The notes below the pieces were generated by a model. It had not been told where the DNA came from, searched no databases, and worked only from the letters and a program-made list of their open reading frames with translations. The translations under genes were made by a program, and so were the position numbers. A DNA stretch of 64,000 nt from Piscinibacter gummiphilus (GTDB lineage: Bacteria > Pseudomonadota > Gammaproteobacteria > Burkholderiales > Burkholderiaceae_C): positions 917,001-981,000 of the forward strand of contig NZ_CP136336.1 of the NCBI RefSeq assembly GCF_032681285.1, read 5' to 3'. Shown piece after piece: positions 17,934 through 27,053 of this stretch (position 1 is its first letter; every line of letters begins with the position of its first letter).

Positions 17934-19724
17934 ATGGCCCAGTACAACCCTCCTCTGCGCGACATGCAGTTCCTCATGCATGAGGTGTTCAACGTGGCGG
18001 GCGAGCTGCAGGCGCTGCCGGCGCACAAGGACATCGATGCCGACACCATCAACGCGGTGCTCGAAGAAGGTGGCAAGTTCGCGTCGCAGGTGATCTTCCC
18101 GCTCAACCGCAGCGGCGACGAGGAAGGCTGCACGCTGAACAAGGAAACGCACGAGGTCACGCCGCCGAAGGGCTTCAAGGAGGCCTACAAGCAGTACGTG
18201 GAAGGTGGCTGGCCGTCGCTCAGCTGCGACCCGGCTTTCGGCGGTCAGGGTCTGCCGGTCACCGTCAACCAGTGCATCTACGAGATGCTCAACTCGGCCA
18301 ACCAGGCGTGGACCATGTACCCCGGCCTGTCGCACGGCGCGTATGAAGCGCTGCACGCCCACGGCACCGACGAGCAGAAGAAGACCTACCTGCCCAAGCT
18401 CACGAGCGGCGAATGGACCGGCACCATGTGCCTGACCGAGCCGCACTGCGGCACCGACCTCGGCCTGCTGCGCACCAAGGCCGAGCCGCAAGCCGACGGC
18501 ACCTACAAGATCACCGGCCAGAAGATCTTCATTTCGGCCGGTGAGCACAACATGACACCGAACATCGTGCACCTGGTGCTGGCACGCCTGCCCGACGCAC
18601 CGTCCGGTTCCAAGGGCATCTCGCTCTTCGTGGTGCCGAAGTTCCAGGTCAACGCCGACGGCAGCCTGGGCAAGCGCAACGGCATCTTCTGCGCCGGCCT
18701 CGAAGAGAAGATGGGCATCCACGGCAACGCCACGGCCCAGCTGGTGCTGGAAAACGCCGTTGGCACGCTCGTCGGCCAGCCCAACAAGGGCCTCGCCGCC
18801 ATGTTCGTGATGATGAACGCCGCCCGCCTGGGCGTGGGCAACCAGGGCCTGGGCTTGACCGAAGTGGCCTACCAGAACGCCGTGGCCTACGCGAAGGACC
18901 GCATCCAGATGCGCGCCCTGTCCGGCCCGAAGGCGCCGGACAAACCCGCCGACCCCATCATCGTGCACCCCGACGTGCGCAAGATGCTGCTCACCGCCCG
19001 CGCTTACGCCGAAGGTGGCCGTGCCCTCAGCATGTGGACCTCGCTGCAGCTCGACAAGGAAATTGCCAGCGACGACGAAGACGTGCGCAAGGAATCCGCT
19101 GACCTGGTGGCGCTCATCACCCCGATCGTCAAGGCCTTCCTGACCGACAACGCCTGGATCTCCACCTCGCACTGCATGCAGGTGTACGGCGGCCACGGCT
19201 TCATCAAGGAATGGGGCATGGAGCAGTACGTGCGCGATGCCCGCATCAACATGATCTACGAGGGCACCAACACCATCCAGTCGCTCGACCTGCTGGGCCG
19301 CAAGGTGCTGGGCGACAACGGCGCCAAGCTGAAGAAGTTCGGCAAGATCGTCACCGAGTTCGTCGAGGCCGAAGGCACCAACGAAGCCATGCAGGAGTTC
19401 GTGAACCCGCTGGCCGACCTGGGCGAGAAGGTCGTGAAGCTCACCACCGAGATCGGCATGAAGGCCTTCGGCAACCAGGACGAAGTGGGCGCCGCCGCCG
19501 TCGACTACCTGCGTGTGGCCGGCCACCTGGTGATGGGCTACTTCTGGGCCCGCATGGCCAAGGTCGCGCTCGAGAAGCAAGGTTCCGGCGACCCGTTCTA
19601 CACCGCCAAGCTCGCCACCGCGCGCTTCTACTTCGCCAAGCTGCTGCCCGAGACCGCCAGCCTCATCCGCACCGCACGCGCGGGCTTGAAGCCGCTGATG
19701 GAGATGGACGAGGCATTGTTCTAA
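17934..19724 (+). CDS. acyl-CoA dehydrogenase, long (about 600 aa) subfamily
   Basis: A 596-residue FAD flavoprotein performing the first oxidation of acyl-CoA. The FAD and substrate motif is GTMCLTEPHCGTDLGLLRTK (about residue 165), and the catalytic Glu lies in MIYEGTNTIQSLDLLGRKVL (about residue 443). The extra C-terminal helical domain of about 130 residues marks the subfamily that includes methylthiopropionyl-CoA dehydrogenase DmdC and many Burkholderiales FadE-like enzymes. An AAGGAG site precedes the ATG. Chain-length preference cannot be read from sequence; the neighbours argue for fatty acid degradation. Confidence 0.92.
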   Translation: MAQYNPPLRDMQFLMHEVFNVAGELQALPAHKDIDADTINAVLEEGGKFASQVIFPLNRSGDEEGCTLNKETHEVTPPKGFKEAYKQYVEGGWPSLSCDPAFGGQGLPVTVNQCIYEMLNSANQAWTMYPGLSHGAYEALHAHGTDEQKKTYLPKLTSGEWTGTMCLTEPHCGTDLGLLRTKAEPQADGTYKITGQKIFISAGEHNMTPNIVHLVLARLPDAPSGSKGISLFVVPKFQVNADGSLGKRNGIFCAGLEEKMGIHGNATAQLVLENAVGTLVGQPNKGLAAMFVMMNAARLGVGNQGLGLTEVAYQNAVAYAKDRIQMRALSGPKAPDKPADPIIVHPDVRKMLLTARAYAEGGRALSMWTSLQLDKEIASDDEDVRKESADLVALITPIVKAFLTDNAWISTSHCMQVYGGHGFIKEWGMEQYVRDARINMIYEGTNTIQSLDLLGRKVLGDNGAKLKKFGKIVTEFVEAEGTNEAMQEFVNPLADLGEKVVKLTTEIGMKAFGNQDEVGAAAVDYLRVAGHLVMGYFWARMAKVALEKQGSGDPFYTAKLATARFYFAKLLPETASLIRTARAGLKPLMEMDEALF

Positions 19725-19773
19725 GCTGGCCGCGCCTTCGTTTCCATCTACAAAAAGCCAGGAGAGACAAGCG

Positions 19774-20220
19774 ATGAAGAAGCTGCTGGCGGCTGCGGCC
19801 GCGTTGATGGTCTCGGGTGTGGCGTTCGCGCAGAACGCAACCCCCGTGGGCCTGTGGAAGAGCATCGACGAGAAGAGCAAGGTCGAGAAGTCGCTGGTGC
19901 GCATCACCGAGAGCGGTGGTGTCGTGGTCGGCAAGATCGAGAAGCTGCTCGACCCGGCCGTCAAGCCCGATGCGGTGTGCGACGAATGCCATGGCGAGCT
20001 CAAGGGCAAGCCGATCGTCGGCCTCACCATCATTGCCGGCGCAAAGAAGAACCCGGAAGAAGCGGCGCAGTGGGACGGCGGCACCGTGCTCGACCCGGCC
20101 AACGGCAAGACCTACAAGCTTCGCCTGCGGCCCTCGGCCGACAACAAGAAGCTCGAAGTGCGGGGCTACATCGGCACGCCGATGATCGGCCGCTCGCAGA
20201 CCTGGGTTCGCGTCGAGTGA
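19774..20220 (+). CDS. DUF2147 family exported protein
   Basis: A 148-residue small protein with a signal peptide (KKLLAAAAALMVSGVAFAQ, cleaved near residue 20) and a DUF2147 domain starting TPVGLWKSIDEKSKVEKSLV. A CDECHGELKG segment contains a Cys pair. It is embedded in the fatty acid operon with a good GGAGAG site. Function is unknown; a periplasmic or envelope role in lipid handling is only suggested by location. Confidence 0.8.
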   Translation: MKKLLAAAAALMVSGVAFAQNATPVGLWKSIDEKSKVEKSLVRITESGGVVVGKIEKLLDPAVKPDAVCDECHGELKGKPIVGLTIIAGAKKNPEEAAQWDGGTVLDPANGKTYKLRLRPSADNKKLEVRGYIGTPMIGRSQTWVRVE

Positions 20221-20226
20221 CGAGCC

Positions 20227-21084
20227 ATGGGTGAGCTCGCAGGCGCCGGCTGGCAGAGCATCACGGGCGGGCGCTCCGGCGCCCGCTGGTGGTGGCATCG
20301 CCAACTGAAGAAGCCGTTCTTCGGCCGCTTCATGAAACCCTGGCGCTGGCCGCAGGGCGTGCCCGCCGAGGGCTGGCAGCGGGTGACGATCGCCAGCGGC
20401 AGCCATGCCGAACTCGCGGCCGTCGTCGCCGAGAGCGCGGCGAGCGTTCGTGGTGTGGTCGTCTGCGCCCACCCCATGGGCCTGGCGAGCAAGGGCTTCT
20501 GGTTGCGCAACGGCCATGCGCAGAGGCTGCTCGACGACGGCTTCCACGTCGTGCTGTTCGACTTCAACGGCTTCGGTGAAAGCCCGTCGACCAACTTCGA
20601 CTGGCCCGCCGACATCGTGGCCGCCGGCCAGTGGGCACGCCGGCGTTTCCCGGGGCTGCCGGTGCATGCGATGGGCGCGTCTTTCGGCGCCATGCACGCG
20701 CTCAACGCGATGCACCATGCCGACTACCCGTTCGACCGCGTCGTGGCCGAGTCCTGCGCGGCCACCTTGCCGCTCTTCTGGAAGGCCTATCCGTTTGCCC
20801 ACACGGTGCTGCAGGTCGGCCGTTTCTTCGCCCCCGCGATGGAGCGTGGCCTGCGCGCTGAATGGAACATCCAGCACCTGAAGCCGGGCGCCCGGCTGCT
20901 GCTCATCCACAGCCGTGGCGACACCTGGACGCCGGTGTTCCACGGTGATCGTCTGCAAGCCGCCGCGCCCCGCGGTGTGCAGCTCACCCGCCTGACCCTC
21001 GAACGCGCCGACCACACCCACGGCCTGCGCGACGAGCCCGATACCTACTGGCCTGCGGTGCGCGAATTCCTCGCCGCCGACTGA
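20227..21084 (+). CDS. alpha/beta hydrolase
   Basis: A 285-residue alpha/beta-hydrolase fold protein. CAHPMGLASKGF provides the oxyanion region, VLFDFNGFGES the strand after it, and MGASFGAMHAL has the nucleophile elbow (G-x-S-x-G, Ser about residue 158). A late His in ERADHTHGL completes a plausible triad. There is no signal peptide, so it is likely cytoplasmic. It lies 6 bases after the DUF2147 gene, in the beta-oxidation operon, and could be an esterase or thioesterase. Confidence 0.78.
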   Translation: MGELAGAGWQSITGGRSGARWWWHRQLKKPFFGRFMKPWRWPQGVPAEGWQRVTIASGSHAELAAVVAESAASVRGVVVCAHPMGLASKGFWLRNGHAQRLLDDGFHVVLFDFNGFGESPSTNFDWPADIVAAGQWARRRFPGLPVHAMGASFGAMHALNAMHHADYPFDRVVAESCAATLPLFWKAYPFAHTVLQVGRFFAPAMERGLRAEWNIQHLKPGARLLLIHSRGDTWTPVFHGDRLQAAAPRGVQLTRLTLERADHTHGLRDEPDTYWPAVREFLAAD

Positions 21085-21153
21085 GCCGCGTCAGAACAAG
21101 AACAACCTTTCTCTCTCTCAACCGCTTAGAAAACCCGTTCCAAGGAGAAGACC

Positions 21154-23538
21154 GTGAGTCGATTCAATGTCCGCAAGGTCGCCGTGCTCGGCGCCGGCGT
21201 GATGGGCGCGCAGATCGCCGCCCACCTCGTCAACGTGAAGGTGCCGGTCGTGCTGTTCGACCTGCCGGCCAAGGAAGGCCCGAAGAACGGGATCGTCACC
21301 AAGGCCGTCGATGGCCTGAAGAAGATCAAGCCGTCGCCGCTGGGCATCCCCGAAGACGCCGCGCTGATCCAGCAGGCCAACTACGAAGAGCATCTCGAGT
21401 TGCTCAAGGACTGCGACCTCATCATCGAGGCCATCGCCGAGCGCATGGACTGGAAGCTCGACCTCTACACCAAGGTCGCCCCGTTCATCGCCCCGCACGC
21501 CATCGTCGCGTCCAACACCTCGGGCCTGTCGATCACCAAGCTCTCCGAAGTGCTGCCGGCCGAGATCAAGCCTCGCTTCTGCGGCATCCACTTCTTCAAC
21601 CCGCCGCGCTACATGTACCTGGTGGAGCTGATCCCCACCCCGACCACGCGCCCGGAGATCCTCGACCAGCTGGAAAGCTTCGTCACCACCGCGCTCGGCA
21701 AGGGCGTGGTGCGCGCCAAGGACACGCCCAACTTCGTGGCCAACCGCGTGGGCATCGCCAACATGCTCTCCACGATGAAGGAAGCCGAGAACTTCGGCCT
21801 GTCCTACGACGTGGTCGACGACCTGACCGGCAAGAAGCTCGGCCGTGCGTCGAGCGGCACCTTCCGCACCGCCGACGTGGTGGGCCTCGACACGATGGCC
21901 CACGTCATGAAGACGATGCAGGACAACCTGAAGGACGATCCCTTCTACGCCGCCTATGAAACGCCCAAGGCCGTGGCTGCGCTGATCGAGAAGGGAGCGC
22001 TCGGCCAGAAGACCGGCGCCGGCTTCTACAAGAAGGTCGGCAAGGACATCCAGCGACTCGACCCGGCCAAGGGCGAGTACGTTGCCGCCGGCGGCAAGGC
22101 CGACGAGATCGTCGCGCGCATGCTCAAGAAGGCTCCGGCCGAGCGCCTGAAGCTGCTGCGTGAATCGACCAACCCGCAGGCGCAGTTCCTGTGGGCCATC
22201 CTGCGCAATGGCTTCCACTACGCCGCCGTGCACCTGGGCGACATCGCCGACTCGGCCCGCGAGATTGACCTCGCGCTGCGCTGGGGCTTCGGCATGAGCC
22301 AGGGGCCGTTCGAGTTGTGGCAACAGGCAGGCTGGAAGCAGGTCGCCGAATGGGTCAAGGCCGACATCGATGCCGGCAAGGCGCTCAGCAAGGCGCCGCT
22401 GCCTGCCTGGGTGTTCGACGGCCGCGATGGCGTGCACACCGCCGAAGGCTCGTGGAGCGCGTCGCAGAACAAGTACCTGCCGAAGAGCAACCTGCCCGTC
22501 TACCAGCGCCAGCACTTCCCCGAAGCGCTGTTTGGCTCGGGAGCGGTCGACCCGCTCAAGTCGGGCACCGAAGAGTTCAAGAACGACGAAGTGCGCGCCT
22601 GGACGCTCGATGGCGAGGTGCTCATCCTCAGCATCACCTCCAAGCTGCACCTCATCGGCGAAGGCGTGATCGACGGCATCGCGAAGGCCGTGGACGTGGC
22701 CGAAGCCAAGTACAAGGGCCTCGTGATCTGGTCGCCGGACGACGTGTTCTCGGCCGGTGCCAACCTCGAGTCGATGCTGCCGGTCTTCATGAAGAGCGGC
22801 GCCAAGGGCATCGCCCCGATGATCAAGAAGCTGCAGGACACCATGCTGCGCATGCGCTACTCGACCGTGCCGGTGATCGCGGCCGTTCGTGGCATCGCGC
22901 TCGGCGGCGGCTGCGAGATCGCCGTCTACACCACCAAGCGTGTCGCGGCGATGGAAAGCTACATGGGCCTGGTGGAAGTGGGCGTGGGCCTGATCCCGGG
23001 CGGGGGTGGCCTGACCTACATCGCCCGCCGTGCGGCCGAGATGGCCAGCGCTGCGAACGCCAACGCCGACATCCTCAAGTTCCTGACCGAAGGCTTCACC
23101 GCCGCCGCGATGGCCAAGGTGGGCACGAGCGCGATCGAGAACCGCAAGAACGGCTACCTGCTGTGGAGCGACATCGTCGTGCCCAACAAGGACGAGCTGC
23201 TCTACGTCGCCTCGCAACAGGCCAAGTCCCTGTACGAGAGCGGCTACCGCGCGCCGGCCAAGGCCGTGTTCCCGGTCGCCGGCCGCAACGGCATCGCCAC
23301 CATCAAGGCCCAGCTGGTCAACATGCGCGACGGCGGCTTCATCAGCCAGCACGACTTCCACATCGGCGCGCTGATCGCTGATGTGGTGTGCGGTGGTGAC
23401 GTCGATGCCGGATCACTCGTCAACGAGGAATACCTGATGACGCTGGAGCGCAAGCACTTCTGCAGCCTGCTGGAGCACCCGAAGTCGCAGGAACGTGCGA
23501 TGGGCATGCTCTCGACCGGCAAGCCGGTGCGCAACTAA
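21154..23538 (+). CDS. 3-hydroxyacyl-CoA dehydrogenase / enoyl-CoA hydratase fusion (FadN-like)
   Basis: A 794-residue bifunctional enzyme for the second and third beta-oxidation steps. The NAD-binding dehydrogenase is N-terminal (AVLGAGVMGAQIAAHL, residues 9-24; HFFNPPRYMYLVEL), and the crotonase domain C-terminal (FSAGANLESMLP; GIALGGGCEIAVYTT; GVGLIPGGGG, about residues 525-625). This order is the reverse of E. coli FadB and matches FadN of Bacillus and its proteobacterial relatives. The start is GTG with a strong AAGGAGAAG site. It pairs with the thiolase immediately downstream. Confidence 0.93.
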   Translation: MSRFNVRKVAVLGAGVMGAQIAAHLVNVKVPVVLFDLPAKEGPKNGIVTKAVDGLKKIKPSPLGIPEDAALIQQANYEEHLELLKDCDLIIEAIAERMDWKLDLYTKVAPFIAPHAIVASNTSGLSITKLSEVLPAEIKPRFCGIHFFNPPRYMYLVELIPTPTTRPEILDQLESFVTTALGKGVVRAKDTPNFVANRVGIANMLSTMKEAENFGLSYDVVDDLTGKKLGRASSGTFRTADVVGLDTMAHVMKTMQDNLKDDPFYAAYETPKAVAALIEKGALGQKTGAGFYKKVGKDIQRLDPAKGEYVAAGGKADEIVARMLKKAPAERLKLLRESTNPQAQFLWAILRNGFHYAAVHLGDIADSAREIDLALRWGFGMSQGPFELWQQAGWKQVAEWVKADIDAGKALSKAPLPAWVFDGRDGVHTAEGSWSASQNKYLPKSNLPVYQRQHFPEALFGSGAVDPLKSGTEEFKNDEVRAWTLDGEVLILSITSKLHLIGEGVIDGIAKAVDVAEAKYKGLVIWSPDDVFSAGANLESMLPVFMKSGAKGIAPMIKKLQDTMLRMRYSTVPVIAAVRGIALGGGCEIAVYTTKRVAAMESYMGLVEVGVGLIPGGGGLTYIARRAAEMASAANANADILKFLTEGFTAAAMAKVGTSAIENRKNGYLLWSDIVVPNKDELLYVASQQAKSLYESGYRAPAKAVFPVAGRNGIATIKAQLVNMRDGGFISQHDFHIGALIADVVCGGDVDAGSLVNEEYLMTLERKHFCSLLEHPKSQERAMGMLSTGKPVRN

Positions 23539-23565
23539 ACAGCGGCCTCACAAGGAAACCACATC

Positions 23566-24762
23566 ATGAGCAAGCAAGTTCAAGACGCCTACATCGTCGC
23601 CGCCACCCGCACGCCCATCGGCCGCTCGGGCCGTGGCTATTTCAAGAACACCCGCCCGGACGATCTGCTGATCGCCGCCATTCGCAGCGCGCTGGCGCAG
23701 GCCCCCGGCCTGGACCCGGCCGCGATCGAAGACGCGATCATCGGCTGCTCGTTCCCGGAAGGTGAGCAGGGCATGAACATGGCGCGCATCGCCGCCGGCC
23801 TGGCGCTGCCAAAGCCGGTGGGCGGCGTGACCGTCAACCGCTTCTGCGCTTCCGGCGTGACCGCCATCCAGATGGCTGCCGACCGCATCCGCGTCGGCGA
23901 GGCCGACATCCTGATCGCCGGTGGTGCCGAGTCGATGAGCCTCGTGCCCATGGGCGGCAACAAGCCCTCGTTCAACCCCGAGATCTTCGCCAAGGACGAG
24001 AACATCGGCATCGCCTACGGCATGGGCCTGACCGCCGAGAAGGTGGCGGCGCAGTGGAAGGTCTCGCGCGAAGCGCAAGACGCCTTTGCCTACGAGTCGC
24101 ACATGCGCGCGCTCAAGGCCATCGAGAAGGGCGAGTTCAAGGACGAGATCACGCCGATCGACGTCATCTCGCGCACGCCTGACCTGGCGACCGGCGAGCA
24201 GATCGCGAAGAAGCGCACGGTGAGCATCGACGAAGGCCCGCGCCCCGACACCTCGCTCGAAGGCCTGGCCAAGCTGAAGCCCGTGTTCGCCGCCAAGGGC
24301 AGCGTGACCGCCGGCAACAGCTCGCAGACGAGCGATGGCGCCGGTGCGCTGATCCTCGCGAGCGAAAGAGCGGTCAAGCAGTTCGGCCTCAAGCCGCTGG
24401 CCCGCTTCGTGAGCTTCGCGGCGCGGGGCGTGCCGCCCGAGATCATGGGCATCGGCCCGATCGAAGCCATCCCCGCCGCGTTGAAGTACGCCGGCCTGAC
24501 GAAGGACCAGATCGACTGGATCGAGCTCAACGAAGCCTTCGCGGCCCAGTCGCTCGCGGTCGTCAACACCATCGGCCTCGACCCGGCCAAGGTGAACCCG
24601 ATGGGCGGTGCGATTGCCCTCGGCCACCCGCTCGGTGCGACTGGCGCGATCCGCGCGGCCACGGTCGTGCACGCGCTGCGTCGCCACAACCTGAAGTACG
24701 GCATGGTGACGATGTGCGTGGGCACCGGCCAAGGCGCGGCCGGCATCTTCGAGCGCGTCTGA
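23566..24762 (+). CDS. acetyl-CoA C-acyltransferase (thiolase)
   Basis: A 398-residue thiolase that releases acetyl-CoA in the last step of beta-oxidation. The acyl-accepting Cys is in NRFCASGVTAIQMAADRI (about residue 88), the His is in GGAIALGHPLGATGA, and the second Cys is in MCVGTGQGAAGIFE near the end. It starts 27 bases after the FadN-like gene behind an AAGGAAA site, so both probably form one complex-encoding unit. The C-acyltransferase role is preferred over acetoacetyl-CoA synthesis because of context. Confidence 0.94.
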   Translation: MSKQVQDAYIVAATRTPIGRSGRGYFKNTRPDDLLIAAIRSALAQAPGLDPAAIEDAIIGCSFPEGEQGMNMARIAAGLALPKPVGGVTVNRFCASGVTAIQMAADRIRVGEADILIAGGAESMSLVPMGGNKPSFNPEIFAKDENIGIAYGMGLTAEKVAAQWKVSREAQDAFAYESHMRALKAIEKGEFKDEITPIDVISRTPDLATGEQIAKKRTVSIDEGPRPDTSLEGLAKLKPVFAAKGSVTAGNSSQTSDGAGALILASERAVKQFGLKPLARFVSFAARGVPPEIMGIGPIEAIPAALKYAGLTKDQIDWIELNEAFAAQSLAVVNTIGLDPAKVNPMGGAIALGHPLGATGAIRAATVVHALRRHNLKYGMVTMCVGTGQGAAGIFERV

Positions 24763-24772
24763 TCGCGGCGCC

Positions 24773-25306
24773 ATGACACGCGGGCGCCGCATCGCACTGC
24801 TAGGCCTCGGGGCCGTGGCGGTCGGTGCTCCCGTGTTGTGGGTCGCTTCACGGCCGGCGGCGCTGCAGTCGCCGGCCTTCGATTCCACCGAGGGTGCGTT
24901 GCGCACCCTCGTTGCGTTGAAGACGCAGCCCTTGCGCAGCACCGGCGCATGGGACCTGGCGCACGTGCTGCATCACGCGGCCCAGAGCGTCGAGTATTCG
25001 TTGCAGGGCTTTCCTGCGCTGAAGCCCGGCTGGTTCCGCGCGAGCGTCGGCCCGGTCGCGGCCACCGTGTTCTCGGCGCGAGGCCGCATGAGCCACTCGT
25101 TGACCGAACCCATTCCCGGCGCCCCCGACATCGCTCAGGGCCAGCCGCTGGCGCCTGCCGTCGACCGTGCGATCGCGGCGCTGCAGGCCTTCGAGCGCCA
25201 CACCGGCGCCTTGCACCCTCACTTCGCGTACGGCGAGTTGTCCAAGGACGACTACCGCCGTGCCCACCTCATGCATTTCGCCAACCATTGGCAAGAAGTC
25301 GTGTGA
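24773..25306 (+). CDS. DUF1569 family protein
   Basis: A 177-residue protein with an N-terminal hydrophobic segment (IALLGLGAVAVGAPVLWVAS, about residues 7-26) that may be a signal or anchor. The remainder is a helical DUF1569/DinB-like domain with conserved His residues (WDLAHVLHHAAQSVEYS; HPHFAYGELSKDDYRRAHLM). These His residues could bind a metal, as in DinB-fold proteins, but activity is unknown. It lies 10 bases after the thiolase gene and 17 bases before a hydrolase gene in the same operon. Confidence 0.75.
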   Translation: MTRGRRIALLGLGAVAVGAPVLWVASRPAALQSPAFDSTEGALRTLVALKTQPLRSTGAWDLAHVLHHAAQSVEYSLQGFPALKPGWFRASVGPVAATVFSARGRMSHSLTEPIPGAPDIAQGQPLAPAVDRAIAALQAFERHTGALHPHFAYGELSKDDYRRAHLMHFANHWQEVV

Positions 25307-25323
25307 CCCTCCAGGAGGAGCAG

Positions 25324-26199
25324 CAGATGGATTCTTTCGAGTTCAAGGCGGCTGATGGCTTTGTGCTTCAGGGCCGTCTCTACGGTGACCCAACGCAATG
25401 CCAATCGGCGCTGCTGATCGTGTCGGCGATGGGCGTGCCGCAGCGCTTCTACGGCGACTTCGCCGAGTGGCTGGCGGGCCAGGGCCATGTGGTGATGAGC
25501 TTCGACTACCGCGGCATCGGGGCCTCGCGACCGTCGCAGCTGAAGCATTCGCTGAAAGGCTTCGACACCGACATCGACACCTGGGCCAAGCAGGACACCT
25601 CGGCCGCGCTGGCGTGGCTCGATGCCCGCGTCTCGAAAGACACGCCGATCCACTGGCTCGGCCACAGCCTGGGCGGCCAGATCTTCGGCATGGTGCCCAA
25701 CCGCGAGCGCGTGGCGAGCATCGTGACCATCGGCGTGGGCACCGGCTACTGGCTGCGTCAGGCGCCGCTCGTGCGCAGCTACGTGTGGTGGCTCTGGTAC
25801 GTGGTGGCGCCGCTGTCGATGAAGCTCTTTGGCTACTTCCCCGGCAGGCGCTTGAAGAAGATCGGCGACCTGCCGCTGGGCGTGATGCAGCAGTGGCGCC
25901 GCGCCTGCCTCGACCGCGACTATCTCGTCGGCCAGGCCGGAGAGGAGACACGTGCCGACTACGCCGCCGTGCGCACGCCCATCCTCTCGCTCTCGTTCAC
26001 CGATGACGAATACATGTCGGCCCGCAACACCGCCGACATGCATGCCTTCTATGCCAGCGCGCCGCGCGAGATGCGCCGCATCGCGCCGCAGGACATCGGC
26101 GCCAAGCGCATCGGCCATTTCGGTTTCTTCCGCGAGCGCTTTGCCGATAGCCTGTGGCCGCAGGTGTCGCGTTGGTTGACGCCGGCCACGGCGCGCTGA
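25324..26199 (+). CDS. alpha/beta hydrolase, predicted esterase type
   Basis: A 291-residue alpha/beta hydrolase. The nucleophile elbow is WLGHSLGGQIFG (Ser about residue 115), an Asp lies in SFTDDEYMS and a late His in KRIGHFGFFRERF. It begins MDSFEFKAADGFVLQGRLYG, typical of cytoplasmic serine hydrolases of the YheT-like group. The ATG at 25324 follows GGAGGAGCAG; the frame is open upstream only within the preceding gene. Sequence and context suggest an acyl-ester or thioester substrate, which is inference. Confidence 0.8.
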   Translation, partial: QMDSFEFKAADGFVLQGRLYGDPTQCQSALLIVSAMGVPQRFYGDFAEWLAGQGHVVMSFDYRGIGASRPSQLKHSLKGFDTDIDTWAKQDTSAALAWLDARVSKDTPIHWLGHSLGGQIFGMVPNRERVASIVTIGVGTGYWLRQAPLVRSYVWWLWYVVAPLSMKLFGYFPGRRLKKIGDLPLGVMQQWRRACLDRDYLVGQAGEETRADYAAVRTPILSLSFTDDEYMSARNTADMHAFYASAPREMRRIAPQDIGAKRIGHFGFFRERFADSLWPQVSRWLTPATAR

Positions 26200-26231
26200 C
26201 GCAGAATTCCCATTCCCCTTCGGAGACAGAC

Positions 26232-26999
26232 ATGACCATCAAGACTGCGCTGCTCAACGGCGTCTACACCATCGAAATCGCCCGCCTCGAGAAGAAGAAC
26301 GCGCTCACGAGCGACATGTACCTGGCGATGGCCAAGGCGCTCAACGACGCGAAGGCCGACGGCGCCGTGCGCAGCGTGCTCATCACCGGCCAGCCTGGCA
26401 TCTTCACCTCGGGCAACGACATCGAGGACTTCGCCAAGCGCTCCGCCACCGCGGCCGCCGTGTCGCCTGCTCGCGCCTTCATGGACGCGCTGATTGGCTG
26501 CGACAAGCCGGTGATCGCCGCCGTCACCGGCGCGGCCATCGGCATCGGCACCACGCTGCTGCTGCATTGCGACTTCGTCTACGTGTCCGACGAAGCCCGG
26601 CTCGTGATGCCCTTCGTGAGCCTTGGCCTGGTGCCCGAGTTCGCCTCCAGCCAGCTCATTCCGCAGCTGATGGGCCAGCGCAAGGCCGCCGAGAAGCTGA
26701 TGCTCGGCGACCCCTTCACCGGTGCCGAAGCGGTGGAGTGCGGCATCGCCAACGCGGTGCTGCCAGCAGGCGAAGTGGCGCCTCACGCGCGCCGCGTGGC
26801 CGAGCGTTTCAATGCGTTGCCGCCGGGCGCCATCCGCGCCACCAAGAAGCTGATGCGGGGGCGTCTGGCCGACGGCTTCTTCCAGACCATCGACGCCGAA
26901 AACGCTGTCTTCGCAGCACAACTCCAGAGCCCCGAGGCGAAGGAAGCGTTCAGCGCCTTCTTCCAGAAACGAAAGCCGGATTTCAGCCAGTTTTCCTGA
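26232..26999 (+). CDS. enoyl-CoA hydratase/isomerase family protein
   Basis: A 255-residue crotonase. The oxyanion hole segments are TSGNDIEDFAKRS (about residue 62) and GAAIGIGTTLLLHCDFVY (about residue 105). The usual catalytic Glu of the second helix appears as LVPEFASSQL, a pattern common in enoyl-CoA isomerase or hydratase paralogues. It ends the long beta-oxidation operon and may handle unsaturated acyl chains in support of the FadN-like enzyme. Confidence 0.88.
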   Translation: MTIKTALLNGVYTIEIARLEKKNALTSDMYLAMAKALNDAKADGAVRSVLITGQPGIFTSGNDIEDFAKRSATAAAVSPARAFMDALIGCDKPVIAAVTGAAIGIGTTLLLHCDFVYVSDEARLVMPFVSLGLVPEFASSQLIPQLMGQRKAAEKLMLGDPFTGAEAVECGIANAVLPAGEVAPHARRVAERFNALPPGAIRATKKLMRGRLADGFFQTIDAENAVFAAQLQSPEAKEAFSAFFQKRKPDFSQFS

Positions 27000-27053
27000 T
27001 TCCGCGCACTTGAGCGGTGCCGGCCCGGGCGGCGTGCGGGTATCGTCGCGCGC

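Noticed and set aside
17919..20108. A 729-codon frame opposite the acyl-CoA dehydrogenase gene
   Set aside because: Antisense shadow of a well-supported gene, His/Val/Gly-rich translation without any recognisable family; the same holds for 21118-23361 opposite the FadN-like gene.
20227..26199. Alpha/beta hydrolases at 20227-21084 and 25324-26199 as MHETase candidates
   Set aside because: MHETase is a tannase-family protein of about 600 residues with a lid domain and a signal peptide. These are 285-291 residues, unsignalled and inside a beta-oxidation operon.
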